From assembly GCF_003626755.1 (NCBI RefSeq), contig NZ_RBCJ01000002.1, positions 868,001 through 932,000 of the forward strand: 64,000 nucleotides of DNA, written 5' to 3'. The notes under the pieces are model-generated. The model was not told the DNA's origin and did not search any database. It saw only the letters and a list, made by a program, of their open reading frames with translations. Source of the DNA: Ulvibacterium marinum (GTDB lineage: Bacteria; Bacteroidota; Bacteroidia; Flavobacteriales; Flavobacteriaceae). Of this stretch, positions 45,141-54,461 are shown one piece after another. How positions within the stretch are numbered: position 1 is the stretch's first letter; every line of letters begins with the position of its first letter. The position numbers and the translations under genes are program-made.

Positions 45141-45497
45141 ATGGCACATAGATTTAAAAATCTCGAAATATGGAAGCTTAGTAGACTATTCTGCTCAAGC
45201 ATATATGAGTTGACGAGCACTTTCCCAGATTCAGAGAAATTTGGGTTGACCAATCAACTTCGAAGGGCTTCCGTCTCCATTGCCTCAAATATTGCCGAGG
45301 GTTCATCTAGAAAATCGAACAAGGATTTCAACCGATTCTTGGAAATAGCAGTTGGTTCAATGTATGAAATAGAAACCCAATTACTTATAGCATCCGATTT
45401 GGGCTTTATACATCAAAAGGAATTGGACATATTTTTAGGGAAACTTGAATCCATAGTGAAAATGACTTCTAAATTCAAGGTTACCCTTTCCAAATAA
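45141..45497 (+). CDS. Four-helix-bundle protein of the 23S rRNA intervening-sequence type (118 aa)
   Basis: Starting at ATG 45141 (MAHRFKNLEIWKLSRLFCSS) it has the typical family pattern: FKNLEIWKLSR, LTNQLRRASVSIASNIAEGS near 43-62 and DFNRFLEIAVGSMYEIETQL. The family was first seen inside 23S rRNA intervening sequences and also occurs as solitary genes scattered in flavobacterial genomes; biochemical function is unknown. A frame extension to 45120 uses TTG and is rejected. It lies between lspA and the rluA-type gene, with AT-rich repeated sequence after it, suggesting insertion. Confidence 0.9.
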   Translation: MAHRFKNLEIWKLSRLFCSSIYELTSTFPDSEKFGLTNQLRRASVSIASNIAEGSSRKSNKDFNRFLEIAVGSMYEIETQLLIASDLGFIHQKELDIFLGKLESIVKMTSKFKVTLSK

Positions 45498-45501
45498 AAC
45501 A

Positions 45502-45553
45502 ATCAAAAATCCAATATTCCAATTGTCAAAAAATCAAAACCATCAAAAATCCA
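45502..45553 (+). repeat. AT-rich direct repeats between the four-helix-bundle gene and the pseudouridine-synthase gene
   Basis: The 12-mer ATCAAAAATCCA occurs at 45502-45513 and again at 45542-45553, with a shorter related ATCAAAAC at 45533-45540. The second copy lies inside the N-terminal codons of the pseudouridine-synthase gene. Confidence 0.75.
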
Positions 45554-46227
45554 CCCCCCAAAACCTTCAAGTACTCTATGAGGACAATCATATCATTGTA
45601 ATCAATAAAAGACCAGGGGATATTGTTCAGGGCGATAAAACAGGGGATGTGCCGCTAAGTGAAATCGTAAAACTTTATATCAAAAAAAAATATGACAAGC
45701 CCGGCAATGTCTATCTTGGAGTAGCCCATAGGTTGGATAGGCCCACGTCAGGTATCGTGGTCTTTGCAAGAACCTCAAAAGCTTTATCCAGACTGAACAA
45801 AATCTTTGCTGAAAAAGAAGCAAAAAAGACCTATTGGGCCATCGTTAAGAACCAACCAAAAAAGAAAGAGGCTATTTTAACCCATTGGCTAAAACGTAAC
45901 CCGAAACAGAACAAATCATACGCCTATGAACACGAAATTAAGGATAGTAAAAAGGCAATCTTGGAGTACAAAACCATCAAAGAACTAAATAATTACCATC
46001 TCTTGGAAATCGATTTGAAAACGGGCCGACATCATCAAATTCGGGCGCAACTGGCAGCTATTGAAAGTCCCATAAAAGGAGATTTAAAATATGGTTTTAA
46101 TCGCAGCAATACCAATGGCAGCATACATCTCCATGCCAGACAACTTTCTTTTATCCATCCTGTAAGTAAGGAAATAGTAGAGTTCCTTGCGCCCCCACCT
46201 TCAGATTCCATTTGGAATGTCTGTTGA
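45523..46227 (+). CDS. RluA-family RNA pseudouridine synthase (234 aa)
   Basis: Converts specific uridines in rRNA or tRNA to pseudouridine. The catalytic-Asp motif GVAHRLDRPTSGIVVFARTS is near 66-85, preceded by VLYEDNHIIVINKRPGDIVQ and followed by KTGRHHQIRAQLA near 167. At 234 residues without an S4 domain it is a short RluA-type enzyme; the target base cannot be read. The start is uncertain: no ATG precedes the conserved domain, and TTG 45523 is the best candidate. The first 14 or so residues are low-complexity (Asn, Gln, Lys, Pro, Ser) and coincide with the repeat described at 45502-45553. Confidence 0.88.
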   Translation: MSKNQNHQKSTPQNLQVLYEDNHIIVINKRPGDIVQGDKTGDVPLSEIVKLYIKKKYDKPGNVYLGVAHRLDRPTSGIVVFARTSKALSRLNKIFAEKEAKKTYWAIVKNQPKKKEAILTHWLKRNPKQNKSYAYEHEIKDSKKAILEYKTIKELNNYHLLEIDLKTGRHHQIRAQLAAIESPIKGDLKYGFNRSNTNGSIHLHARQLSFIHPVSKEIVEFLAPPPSDSIWNVC

Positions 46228-46287
46228 TATTTCCCTGTATGTAAGGATGAATTCAAAAACCATGGCCACAGGGCTAATTAACTGACC

Positions 46288-47151
46288 TTACCGATATGAA
46301 CGTATACTTTCTATAATTACCGAAATTAAAATCATTGTCCCACCCAATACTGTAGTCCAAGTAGGAATCTCGGAAAGGAACAAGGCCCCAATAATAATTC
46401 CATAAACCGGTTGAATACAACTTAGTATACTTACGGTAGTAATTGAAAAATGTTTGAACGTATTGATAAACATTGTATGCCCTAAAGCGGTGGTAATAAC
46501 GATTAAGCCAACCAGTCCCTGCCATTGGTACTTTACCTCTACAAGGTCATACATAAAATATACCGGAAATAACAAAACGGTGATGATGACCAATTGATAG
46601 GTCATTAAAACAGATCCATTATATCTATCTACTTTGGCCTTTAAAATTAGGTTGCGAACGGCATAGCAGAATGCCGAAAACACCCCAAAACCAATGGCAA
46701 TGGTATGGCCATTATCGAAACTGAAATTGGGTGCCAAAAAATAAATCCCAAAAAGTACCAAAACAGCCAATAATAGATGTACGGCCTGAAATTTGGTCTT
46801 TAGAAAAAAGGGTTCCAAAAAAGCGGTAATTACTGGATAGGTAAATAGGGACAACATACCAATGGCCACGTTGGAAAGTTGTAATGCCTTAAAATAAGAG
46901 AGCCAGTGGATACACATCAAAAACCCACTTAAAAGTATAGGGAAAACATCCCGTCGCCGCAATTGAAATGATATACCGCGCCATTTACAATAGATAAACA
47001 ATAGGAGAAAGGCTAAAGCGGCCCGTAATCCAATGGTTAAGGGAACAGGTAGGTCTATAAACTTCCCAAACGGACCGGAAGTTCCCAATAATAACATCGA
47101 TATATTTATCTCAATAAAATTACGGGTACTAATAGTAGTTTTTGTATCCAA
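46288..47151 (-). CDS. EamA/DMT-superfamily transporter (287 aa)
   Basis: Ten hydrophobic segments arranged as two EamA repeats (about 12-140 and 150-285), as in drug/metabolite exporters such as RhaT/YdcZ relatives; ends ISVIIESIRSYR. Substrate unknown. The frame starts with TTG 47151, 3 bp after the upstream TPR-gene stop in the same frame; an ATG at 47097 would remove the conserved N-terminal RNFIEINIS segment, so TTG is preferred. Likely cotranslated with the TPR gene. Confidence 0.88.
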   Translation of the reverse strand: MDTKTTISTRNFIEINISMLLLGTSGPFGKFIDLPVPLTIGLRAALAFLLLFIYCKWRGISFQLRRRDVFPILLSGFLMCIHWLSYFKALQLSNVAIGMLSLFTYPVITAFLEPFFLKTKFQAVHLLLAVLVLFGIYFLAPNFSFDNGHTIAIGFGVFSAFCYAVRNLILKAKVDRYNGSVLMTYQLVIITVLLFPVYFMYDLVEVKYQWQGLVGLIVITTALGHTMFINTFKHFSITTVSILSCIQPVYGIIIGALFLSEIPTWTTVLGGTMILISVIIESIRSYR

Positions 47152-47154
47152 ATG

Positions 47155-48699
47155 CTAACGTGTAAGTTTCATAGCTTTTTCACGGATAATTTCCGCTACA
47201 GGCTTGTTCTGCAAATGGCTTTCTAGCCAAGAAATAATGTCCAAATACAAAAATGCTCTTTTTTCGTAGGGATGATCCTCATATTTTTTCAATTGGGTAT
47301 GTAACTTTTGAAATTCGCCTCGAAGTTCATGGGGATAGATATTTCCTAAGTTCCTCAAAAATTTAATCATTTCCTTTTGTACGGCGTGCAGATCGTTCAT
47401 CTTCAACAAAAACTTATAGGTGCTTTTTAACTGCACCTCCAAATGGTAATCCATTCCAGCCTCGTAATGCGCTACCAAACTCAATACCCGAGCAAAACAC
47501 ATTAAATCCTCCCTCATTTTTAAACTCTTGTTGTTAATAATCTTCTTCAAATATTGGATGCACATTTTATTGTCGCCAACACCGAAATAAAGGGAGGCAA
47601 TCTTATAATATAAAATCATGATATGGTGGGCATCTATACGTTGTTTGTGTTTGTTGATACCGTATTCGATTATCTTTACCAGATACAATCCTTTTTCAAA
47701 AGTCCCCTCTAAAAAATGTAGATTCAGTTTATTGGCATTGAGGTAAAGAAAAGCTAAAGACGAAATATTATCATTTTTTGGAAAATCATTGGTTTTTACT
47801 ATTTGCTCCAGCTTTTCAAGTGTTTGTTTAAATTGAGAACTGTATTTAACATAAAACAAAGATTCTAACAAATAATGATTTCCTTTCAAAAAAAACACGG
47901 GATTCAGGTTGATCATGTCCGGCCGTTCATAGAAAAGGTCTACCCATTTGCTGGCATATTTATAGGAGGACAAGAAATCCTGAACCAAAAAACTGTACCA
48001 CAAGTGCGCCTTGTACAACCATAACTTTTCCCGAAACCCCAAATCCTCCAAGTTGTATTTGGGCAATTGCCGCTCAAAATATCGCTTAACCCTGGTATAG
48101 TCTTCGTCGCTGCGCACATAGCCTAACTTCAACATCAATCCATAAAGTTGTAAGGATAGATTACTCAGCTTGCTGGTCATTACATTTTGTGCAGAGAGTT
48201 CTTTGGCCTGCACCGCCAATTCATCTGCCCTATCCGGAATACTTCTAGTGATATACTGGGTCTCGATGATTTTTTCCAACTCAACGATCTCGTAAGCAAT
48301 ATTCTTTTCCTCATTTTCGATTGCTGTGGCCTTGGCCTTGTCCAAAATTTTAAGGCTTTGTTTATAAAGTCCTTTTTGATAAAGTATGGTGGCAAAATCC
48401 AACTGTTCCCGAATTTGGACCCGAACATTTTGGTTAACCGGGTTTAATCGTAAACTCACTAAAATTTGTCGATACAAGTGTGCTTTTAAATTGGACAACT
48501 GCGCCTTTTTTACAATACCACTGGACAAAATGGTTCTTTCATCATAGGCCCTGATTTTATCCAAAAGATTAAAAAGTGCCAAAAACTTGGCGTCCGTATT
48601 CACTCCCAGCCGGCCTACATATAGCTTGAATTGCCTTTTCTCGGATTTTGAAAGCGATTTTACCAGTACGAACAACGCATCTTTATGCTCACTTGTCAT
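47155..48699 (-). CDS. Helical-repeat (TPR-like) protein of unknown function (514 aa)
   Basis: Soluble, almost entirely helical protein with no signal peptide, beginning MTSEHKDALFVLVKSLSKSE. Helix pairs of TPR-like spacing run through about 90-480 (for example LYKQSLKILDKAKATAIENE and ALFL-like repeats), with abundant Leu, Lys and Tyr. No catalytic motif is seen. Similar long TPR proteins of unknown role occur in other flavobacteria. It overlaps nothing but ends 3 bp before the EamA start, so the two form an operon divergent from leuA. Confidence 0.75.
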   Translation of the reverse strand: MTSEHKDALFVLVKSLSKSEKRQFKLYVGRLGVNTDAKFLALFNLLDKIRAYDERTILSSGIVKKAQLSNLKAHLYRQILVSLRLNPVNQNVRVQIREQLDFATILYQKGLYKQSLKILDKAKATAIENEEKNIAYEIVELEKIIETQYITRSIPDRADELAVQAKELSAQNVMTSKLSNLSLQLYGLMLKLGYVRSDEDYTRVKRYFERQLPKYNLEDLGFREKLWLYKAHLWYSFLVQDFLSSYKYASKWVDLFYERPDMINLNPVFFLKGNHYLLESLFYVKYSSQFKQTLEKLEQIVKTNDFPKNDNISSLAFLYLNANKLNLHFLEGTFEKGLYLVKIIEYGINKHKQRIDAHHIMILYYKIASLYFGVGDNKMCIQYLKKIINNKSLKMREDLMCFARVLSLVAHYEAGMDYHLEVQLKSTYKFLLKMNDLHAVQKEMIKFLRNLGNIYPHELRGEFQKLHTQLKKYEDHPYEKRAFLYLDIISWLESHLQNKPVAEIIREKAMKLTR

Positions 48700-48846
48700 C
48701 GTAAAAAAATGTATTTAAATAATTGTTAATCAGATTTTTAAAAAACCGAAAAAGTGGATAAACGTTGTAAATGTTATTCTAAATTTTAGGTCGTTTGTCC
48801 TATTGGTCATATATTCGTATAGGCTAGTCAAAACTAAGTAAAGATA

Positions 48847-50019
48847 ATGAGTAAAGATAAAGTACAAATTTTTGATACCACACTTCGAGATGGCGAACAG
48901 GTACCCGGTTGTAAATTGGATACGGAACAGAAACTCGTTATAGCGGAACGGTTAGATCAACTTGGTGTGGATATCATCGAAGCGGGCTTTCCTATATCAA
49001 GCCCGGGCGACTTTAGCTCTGTTACTCAAATTGCCCAAGTAGTGAAAAATGCCACCGTGTGCGGACTTACCAGAGCAGTGAAAAAGGATATAGAAGTTGC
49101 TGCAGAGGCTTTAAAACCGGCAAAGACACCAAGAATACATACAGGAATAGGCACTTCCGACTCCCATATAAAACATAAATTCAATTCCAATAGGGATGCC
49201 ATAATTGAAAGGGCGGTCCAAGCAGTCAGTTATGCCAAGACCTTTGTTGAGGATGTGGAATTTTATGCCGAGGATGCAGGGAGAACGGAGAACGAGTTTT
49301 TGGCAAGGGTCTGTGAAGCCGTTGTCAAGGCCGGTGCCACTGTTTTGAATATCCCTGACACCACGGGCTATTGTTTGCCCGAAGAGTACGGTGCAAAAAT
49401 GAAATATCTAAAAGAAAATGTGAAAGGCATTCATAAAGCGACGCTCTCTTGCCACTGCCATAATGATCTAGGGTTGGCTACGGCCAATTCCATATCCGGG
49501 GTAATTAACGGTGCACGTCAGATAGAATGTACGATAAACGGCATCGGAGAACGTGCCGGTAATACTTCCTTGGAAGAAGTAGTGATGATTCTTAGACAAC
49601 ATCCCTACCTTGGTCTGGATACCAATATCAATAGCCGACTACTTTACGATACCAGTCAAATGGTTTCCCAAAAGATGGGAATGATGGTACAGCCCAACAA
49701 GGCCATTGTTGGTGCCAACGCCTTTGCACATAGCTCTGGAATACACCAAGATGGGGTTATCAAAAACCGCGAGACCTATGAGATAATAGATCCTGAAGAT
49801 GTAGGGGTTACGGAATCTTCTATAGTCCTTACGGCAAGAAGTGGAAGGGCAGCTTTGGCGTATCGCGCAAAAAAAGTGGGTTACGAACTTACCAAGACCC
49901 AACTGGATGGTGTATACGAGGAATTTCTAAAATTCGCAGACCGGAAAAAAGAGGTTCTTGATGAAGATATTCATGAAATTATTGAAGCCAGCAATCTAAA
50001 CACCGAAAGTCTTACATAA
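48847..50019 (+). CDS. leuA: 2-Isopropylmalate synthase, short form without regulatory domain (390 aa)
   Basis: First enzyme of leucine synthesis: condenses acetyl-CoA with 2-oxoisovalerate. The HMGL-like barrel has [14 protein letters not shown] near 8-21, [16 protein letters not shown] near 199-214, [14 protein letters not shown] near 230 and HSGIHQDG near 298. It stops at 390 residues after a short subdomain, so the C-terminal LeuA dimerisation/allosteric domain (about 120 residues) is absent. That domain normally gives leucine feedback inhibition. The gene lies 1 bp before leuB, supporting leucine rather than citramalate or homocitrate synthesis. leuC and leuD are not in the window. Confidence 0.92.
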   Translation: MSKDKVQIFDTTLRDGEQVPGCKLDTEQKLVIAERLDQLGVDIIEAGFPISSPGDFSSVTQIAQVVKNATVCGLTRAVKKDIEVAAEALKPAKTPRIHTGIGTSDSHIKHKFNSNRDAIIERAVQAVSYAKTFVEDVEFYAEDAGRTENEFLARVCEAVVKAGATVLNIPDTTGYCLPEEYGAKMKYLKENVKGIHKATLSCHCHNDLGLATANSISGVINGARQIECTINGIGERAGNTSLEEVVMILRQHPYLGLDTNINSRLLYDTSQMVSQKMGMMVQPNKAIVGANAFAHSSGIHQDGVIKNRETYEIIDPEDVGVTESSIVLTARSGRAALAYRAKKVGYELTKTQLDGVYEEFLKFADRKKEVLDEDIHEIIEASNLNTESLT

Positions 50020-50020
50020 A

Positions 50021-51139
50021 ATGCGATTAAAAATCGCCCTTTTGGGAGGAGACGGAATAGGCCCCGAAGTATTGGCCCAAGCCGTGAAATGCCTTAGCGC
50101 CGTCCATGAAACTTTTGGTCATGATTTCCTTTTTACAAGTGCTTTGATGGGGGCTGTAGCTATTGAGAAGACCGGAAAACCTCTTCCAGAAAACACTTTG
50201 GAACTCTGTACCAAATCGGATGCTGTCCTGTTCGGTGCTATTGGGACACCTCATTTTGATAATGATCCTAAAGCCAAGGTCCGTCCCGAACAAGGCCTTT
50301 TAAATCTTAGAAAAACTTTGGGACTTTTTGCCAATATAAGGCCTGTAAAAGCTTTCCCCGCAATGCTGAAACAATCACCATTAAAAAAGGAAATTGTCAA
50401 GGGCGCTGATCTGGTCATTTACCGCGAGCTTACCGGGGGAATTTATTTTGGAAAAAAACAGCTAAGCCAAAATGGCACTTTTGCTTCGGATATTTGTGAA
50501 TATTCCGAGTCGGAAATAAGTCGTATCGCTCATATGGCATTCAAAGCAGCAAAAAAACGTAAGGGAAAATTAACCTTGGTGGATAAAGCCAATGTTCTGG
50601 AAACATCACGTTTATGGAGAAGGGTAGTAACCGAGATTTCGGAAAGTTATCCGGAAATAGAAATGGATTGTATGTATGTGGACAACGCGGCGGTACAGAT
50701 TATGCTAAATCCCAAATTGTTCGATGTAATCTTAACAGATAATATGTTCGGAGATATGCTTTCCGACCTAGGGAGTGTAATTATTGGTTCTGTTGGGTTG
50801 CTACCATCGGCATCAATTGGTGACAATAATGCTATGTTCGAACCCATACACGGTTCTTATCCCCAGGCAAAGGGCAAAAATATTGCAAACCCTGTTGCAT
50901 CAATCCTGAGCACGGCAATGCTTTTGCAGCACTTTGGTTTGTTCGAAGAATCCAATGCAGTAGTAGCGGCAGTGCTTAAATCTTTCCAAAAGAATATTGT
51001 TACCCCTGATATCATGGGAAGTAGTAAATACGGTACCGACTATGTTGGCGATTTTATTGCGGAAAACATAGTTGATCAAGATCAAGATTTCAATATGAAT
51101 GATGAAAACATAGGTTTAGGTAAATCCACCATTATCTAA
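50021..51139 (+). CDS. leuB: 3-Isopropylmalate dehydrogenase (372 aa)
   Basis: NAD-dependent beta-decarboxylating dehydrogenase of leucine synthesis. Visible: ALLGGDGIGPEVLAQAVKCL near 6-25, LRKTLGLFANIRPVKAF near 92, the substrate motif VIYRELTGGIYFGKK near 128, the metal-binding YVDNAAVQIM and VILTDNMFGDMLSDLGSVI near 238, and EPIHGSYPQAKGKNIANPVA near 278. ATG 50021, 1 bp after leuA. Full length and all catalytic residues appear present. Confidence 0.95.
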   Translation: MRLKIALLGGDGIGPEVLAQAVKCLSAVHETFGHDFLFTSALMGAVAIEKTGKPLPENTLELCTKSDAVLFGAIGTPHFDNDPKAKVRPEQGLLNLRKTLGLFANIRPVKAFPAMLKQSPLKKEIVKGADLVIYRELTGGIYFGKKQLSQNGTFASDICEYSESEISRIAHMAFKAAKKRKGKLTLVDKANVLETSRLWRRVVTEISESYPEIEMDCMYVDNAAVQIMLNPKLFDVILTDNMFGDMLSDLGSVIIGSVGLLPSASIGDNNAMFEPIHGSYPQAKGKNIANPVASILSTAMLLQHFGLFEESNAVVAAVLKSFQKNIVTPDIMGSSKYGTDYVGDFIAENIVDQDQDFNMNDENIGLGKSTII

Positions 51140-51262
51140 TTCGCATTCTAAGTTTTAATTTCTTATCAATCCCCTTGGTTTTTCCGGAACATAAAATTGA
51201 TGAAACGCGTATTGCGTTGCTGTCCTTCCTACACCGAATAGAACAATTCACTGGAATCTATA

Positions 51263-51293
51263 TTGAATGTCTTGGTGCATTGTTTTATCTTTA
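51263..51293 (+). promoter_or_regulatory. Promoter of pheT
   Basis: TTG at 51263-51265, 20 bp, then TATCTTTA at 51286-51293; the ATG follows at 51313. No T-box or attenuator-like hairpin was recognised in the 173 bp between leuB and pheT. Confidence 0.6.
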
Positions 51294-51312
51294 CTCGCTC
51301 TAACGCCAACTG

Positions 51313-53721
51313 ATGAATATCTCTTACAACTGGTTGAAACAATTCCTCAAATTAGATTGGACACCAAAACAGACCGCTGAACTTTTAACCGACCTAGGTC
51401 TCGAAGTGGAAGGCATTGCTTCTTTTGAGTCTGTAAAAGGTAGCTTAAAAGGCTTTGTTGTTGGCCATGTACTTAGCTGTGAAAAACATCCCAATGCGGA
51501 CAGACTCAAATTGACAACAGTGGATATTGGGCTCGACCAGCCTCTACAAATAGTCTGTGGAGCGCAAAATGTGGCAAAAGGTCAAAATGTTCCGGTGGCT
51601 ACCATAGGTACTACACTTTATGCGGAAGATGGTGATTCCTGGACTATAAAAAAAGGTAAAATACGGGGAGAGGAAAGTCAGGGTATGATATGTGCGGAAG
51701 ACGAGTTGGGACTTGGCGACAATCATGATGGTATTTTGGTACTTAGTAGTAGTTTAAAACCCGGAACCCCTTGTTCCGAAGTTTTTGAGATAGAAAATGA
51801 TGAAGTCTTTGAAATAGGGTTGACCCCGAACCGTGCGGATGCTATGAGCCATTATGGAGTGGCAAGGGATTTAAAGGCTGGTCTTACGGAAAGGGAGGTA
51901 CAATTGGAGTTGATTACACCCCCGGTAAGCCACTTTAATGTGGACAACCGATCGCTTAAAATAGACATAGTTGTAGAAAATCCGGAGCTGGCGCCACGTT
52001 ATTGTGGCATTACGCTAAGTAATCTCATCGTACAGTCCTCCCCAACATGGTTGAAAAACAGATTGAGGGCTATAGGCCTCAAGCCTATAAATAACATAGT
52101 GGATGCCACCAACTACGTACTACACGAGTTGGGACAGCCCCTACACGCATTTGATGCCAATCGCATCCATGGTAAAAAGGTTATTGTTAAGACTTTACCT
52201 AAGGGTACAAAGTTTACAACCTTGGATGGAGAGGAAAGGGAATTGCATGAAGAGGATCTGATGATATGCGATATGGAAAAACCCATGTGCATCGCTGGGG
52301 TTTTTGGAGGAATTTATTCAGGTGTCACAGAGGACACCACATCGATCTTTTTGGAAAGTGCTTATTTTAATCCGGTCTCTATCAGAAAATCGGCAAAAAG
52401 GCATGGTTTAAATACGGATGCTTCCTTTCGTTTTGAACGTGGAATTGATATAGAAAATGTGGAATACGCCTTAAGGCGTGCCGCTATCCTGATTAAAGAA
52501 TTAGCTGGAGGTGATATTACATCCGATGTCACAGATCTTTACCCGAAGAAAAAAGAAGATTATCAGGTTTTCTTAGCTTTTGACAAAATCAATGGTCTTA
52601 TTGGGCAGGAAATCCCGAAGGACTCCATAAAATCCATTCTTGCTTCTCTGGAAATAAAGGTCATGAATGTGACCGAAACAGGTTTAGGTGTAGTGATACC
52701 TTCGTACCGCGTAGACGTACAGCGTGAAGTTGATGTTATTGAGGAAATCTTGAGGATATATGGCTACAACAATATAACCTTTGGAAAAAAGTTGAATGCA
52801 TCCATCGCCCCCACCTCAAAATTTGAAGATTATAAAATTCAGAATACTATTGGGGACTTATTGGCCTCTCAAGGTTTTTTTGAGATCCTTACCAATAGCC
52901 TTAGCTCACCGGAATATGAAACGACCAAGGAGACAGTGGCCCTCTTGAACCCATTGAGTTCCGATCTATCCGTTCTACGGAAAAATATGGTCTACAACGG
53001 ATTGGAGGTGATATCCCACAATCTGAACAGAAAAAGACAAGACCTGAAACTATATGAATTCGGGAAAACGTATTATAAAACGGGAGCTTTATATAACGAA
53101 CCTAAACATTTGTCTCTGTTCATAACAGGAAATAGGAATCAAGATAACTGGATTACATCCGCCAAAAAAACAGATTTCTTTTATCTAAAGTCTATCGTGG
53201 AAAATGTTTTGACACGGCTTAAAATCCAGGGGCTGATTTCTACCCCGTCGGAAAATGATTTCATTTCGGAAGGCGTCTCACTAAAAAAGCAGGAAAAGGA
53301 AGTTGCGGTTTTAGGAATTCTTAAGACATCCATTCTAAAACCATTTGATATAAAACAGGAAGTTCTTTATGCGGATTTCAATTGGGACAACGTCCTATCA
53401 TTTGTGAAAAAAGGGAGGATAAGTCATCAGGAAGTTCCCAAATATCCTGAGGTAAAGCGCGATTTCGCCTTGTTATTGGATAAGAAAGTAACTTTTGACC
53501 AAATTTATCAGCTAGGGCTAAAAACGGAAAAAAGGTTAATTAAAAATATAACGCTCTTTGATGTTTATACCGGTAAAAAACTAGCTGATGGTAAAAAATC
53601 GTATGCGGTCAGTTTTATGTTACAAGATGAAAAAGGCACGTTAACGGATAAGCAAATAGATAAAATTATGGCCAAGTTACAGCGTACCTATGAGACCGAG
53701 CTCGGTGCCGAGCTCCGTTGA
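51313..53721 (+). CDS. pheT: Phenylalanyl-tRNA synthetase beta subunit (802 aa)
   Basis: Large subunit of the alpha2beta2 enzyme that charges tRNA-Phe. Domains in order: tRNA-binding OB fold (about 40-155, FVVGHVLSCEKHPNADRLKL and GAQNVAKGQNVPVATIG), B3/B4 editing domain (about 210-380), B5 (about 405-475), catalytic-like core domain (about 485-700), and the C-terminal anticodon-binding FDX-ACB domain (about 705-800, PKYPEVKRDFALLLDK). Length and order match the family. pheS is not in the window. The stop codon is 3 bp from that of the convergent fasciclin gene. Confidence 0.96.
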   Translation: MNISYNWLKQFLKLDWTPKQTAELLTDLGLEVEGIASFESVKGSLKGFVVGHVLSCEKHPNADRLKLTTVDIGLDQPLQIVCGAQNVAKGQNVPVATIGTTLYAEDGDSWTIKKGKIRGEESQGMICAEDELGLGDNHDGILVLSSSLKPGTPCSEVFEIENDEVFEIGLTPNRADAMSHYGVARDLKAGLTEREVQLELITPPVSHFNVDNRSLKIDIVVENPELAPRYCGITLSNLIVQSSPTWLKNRLRAIGLKPINNIVDATNYVLHELGQPLHAFDANRIHGKKVIVKTLPKGTKFTTLDGEERELHEEDLMICDMEKPMCIAGVFGGIYSGVTEDTTSIFLESAYFNPVSIRKSAKRHGLNTDASFRFERGIDIENVEYALRRAAILIKELAGGDITSDVTDLYPKKKEDYQVFLAFDKINGLIGQEIPKDSIKSILASLEIKVMNVTETGLGVVIPSYRVDVQREVDVIEEILRIYGYNNITFGKKLNASIAPTSKFEDYKIQNTIGDLLASQGFFEILTNSLSSPEYETTKETVALLNPLSSDLSVLRKNMVYNGLEVISHNLNRKRQDLKLYEFGKTYYKTGALYNEPKHLSLFITGNRNQDNWITSAKKTDFFYLKSIVENVLTRLKIQGLISTPSENDFISEGVSLKKQEKEVAVLGILKTSILKPFDIKQEVLYADFNWDNVLSFVKKGRISHQEVPKYPEVKRDFALLLDKKVTFDQIYQLGLKTEKRLIKNITLFDVYTGKKLADGKKSYAVSFMLQDEKGTLTDKQIDKIMAKLQRTYETELGAELR

Positions 53722-53724
53722 CCA

Positions 53725-54294
53725 TCACATTTGGTGCGGTACGATAACACTGTCTATTTCATGAATAACACCATTGCATTGGTTGGCATCCGCGGTTGTA
53801 ATCTTTGCAGAATTGCCGAAGTCGTCCGTTAGCACAATATCAATTCCTTCCATCGTTACCACTACCTCCTTACCCTGAACCGTGGTAAACGTAGCGCGCC
53901 CATTGCCCCTGCACATTGCCCTAAGAATTTGGGAAGTTGTAAATTTTCCGGCAATGATATGATACGTAAGCAAGGCCTTCAAATCTTCCTTGTTCTCAGA
54001 ATCCAAAAGATGGAGGGCTTTTCTTAATGAAAACTCCTCAAAAGCTTTATCGGAGGGTGCGAATACCGTAAAAGGACCATCGTAACCCAAGGTTTCCTCC
54101 AAATCAGCCGCTTTGATCACAGCTGAAAGTGTCCTATGGTTTTTAGAGTTTTCGGTATTACTGATTATGGACTTTTCGGGGTCCATTTTGGAAAGCAGTG
54201 CCGCAGAATTCGTAGAAGTAATATTTCCTTGTGCCAAAGAAATTATGGGAAAGAGCAAGAAAAAGAGTAATATAGAGGGAACCAAATATTTCAT
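53725..54294 (-). CDS. Exported fasciclin (FAS1)-domain protein (189 aa)
   Basis: Signal peptide MKYLVPSILLFFLLFPIISLA with Gln at +1, a short linker and a single FAS1 domain (about 55-188): TLSAVIKAADLEETLGYDGP, the H1 motif FTVFAPSDKAFEE near 74-86, ALLTYHIIAGKFTT, and the C-terminal H2-like NGVIHEIDSVIVP. FAS1 domains mediate adhesion; secreted single-domain forms are common in marine bacteria. Ligand unknown. Monocistronic and convergent with pheT (3 bp between stops), with no terminator hairpin between them. Confidence 0.9.
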   Translation of the reverse strand: MKYLVPSILLFFLLFPIISLAQGNITSTNSAALLSKMDPEKSIISNTENSKNHRTLSAVIKAADLEETLGYDGPFTVFAPSDKAFEEFSLRKALHLLDSENKEDLKALLTYHIIAGKFTTSQILRAMCRGNGRATFTTVQGKEVVVTMEGIDIVLTDDFGNSAKITTADANQCNGVIHEIDSVIVPHQM

Positions 54295-54461
54295 AGGTCA
54301 AGGTATTTTGGGGCTATAATGTCATGTATTGAGAAACCACAACGTTTCCTCTACAATATATCAAAATCACAAGGTTTTTCCGTTCATGAAAACCTCATCT
54401 TCTATAAATTAACATAATTTTAACAAATCGATTTTCTCATGCAAAATTTTTCAAATAGGAA

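Noticed and set aside
51201-51215. Short inverted repeat AACGC/GCGTT between leuB and pheT
   Set aside because: No T tract, five-base arms; not enough for a terminator or riboswitch.
53698-53715. Inverted repeat GAGCTCGG/CCGAGCTC near the end of pheT
   Set aside because: It lies inside pheT's last codons, its arms leave only two bases for a loop unless they are shortened, and no T tract follows; not a terminator.
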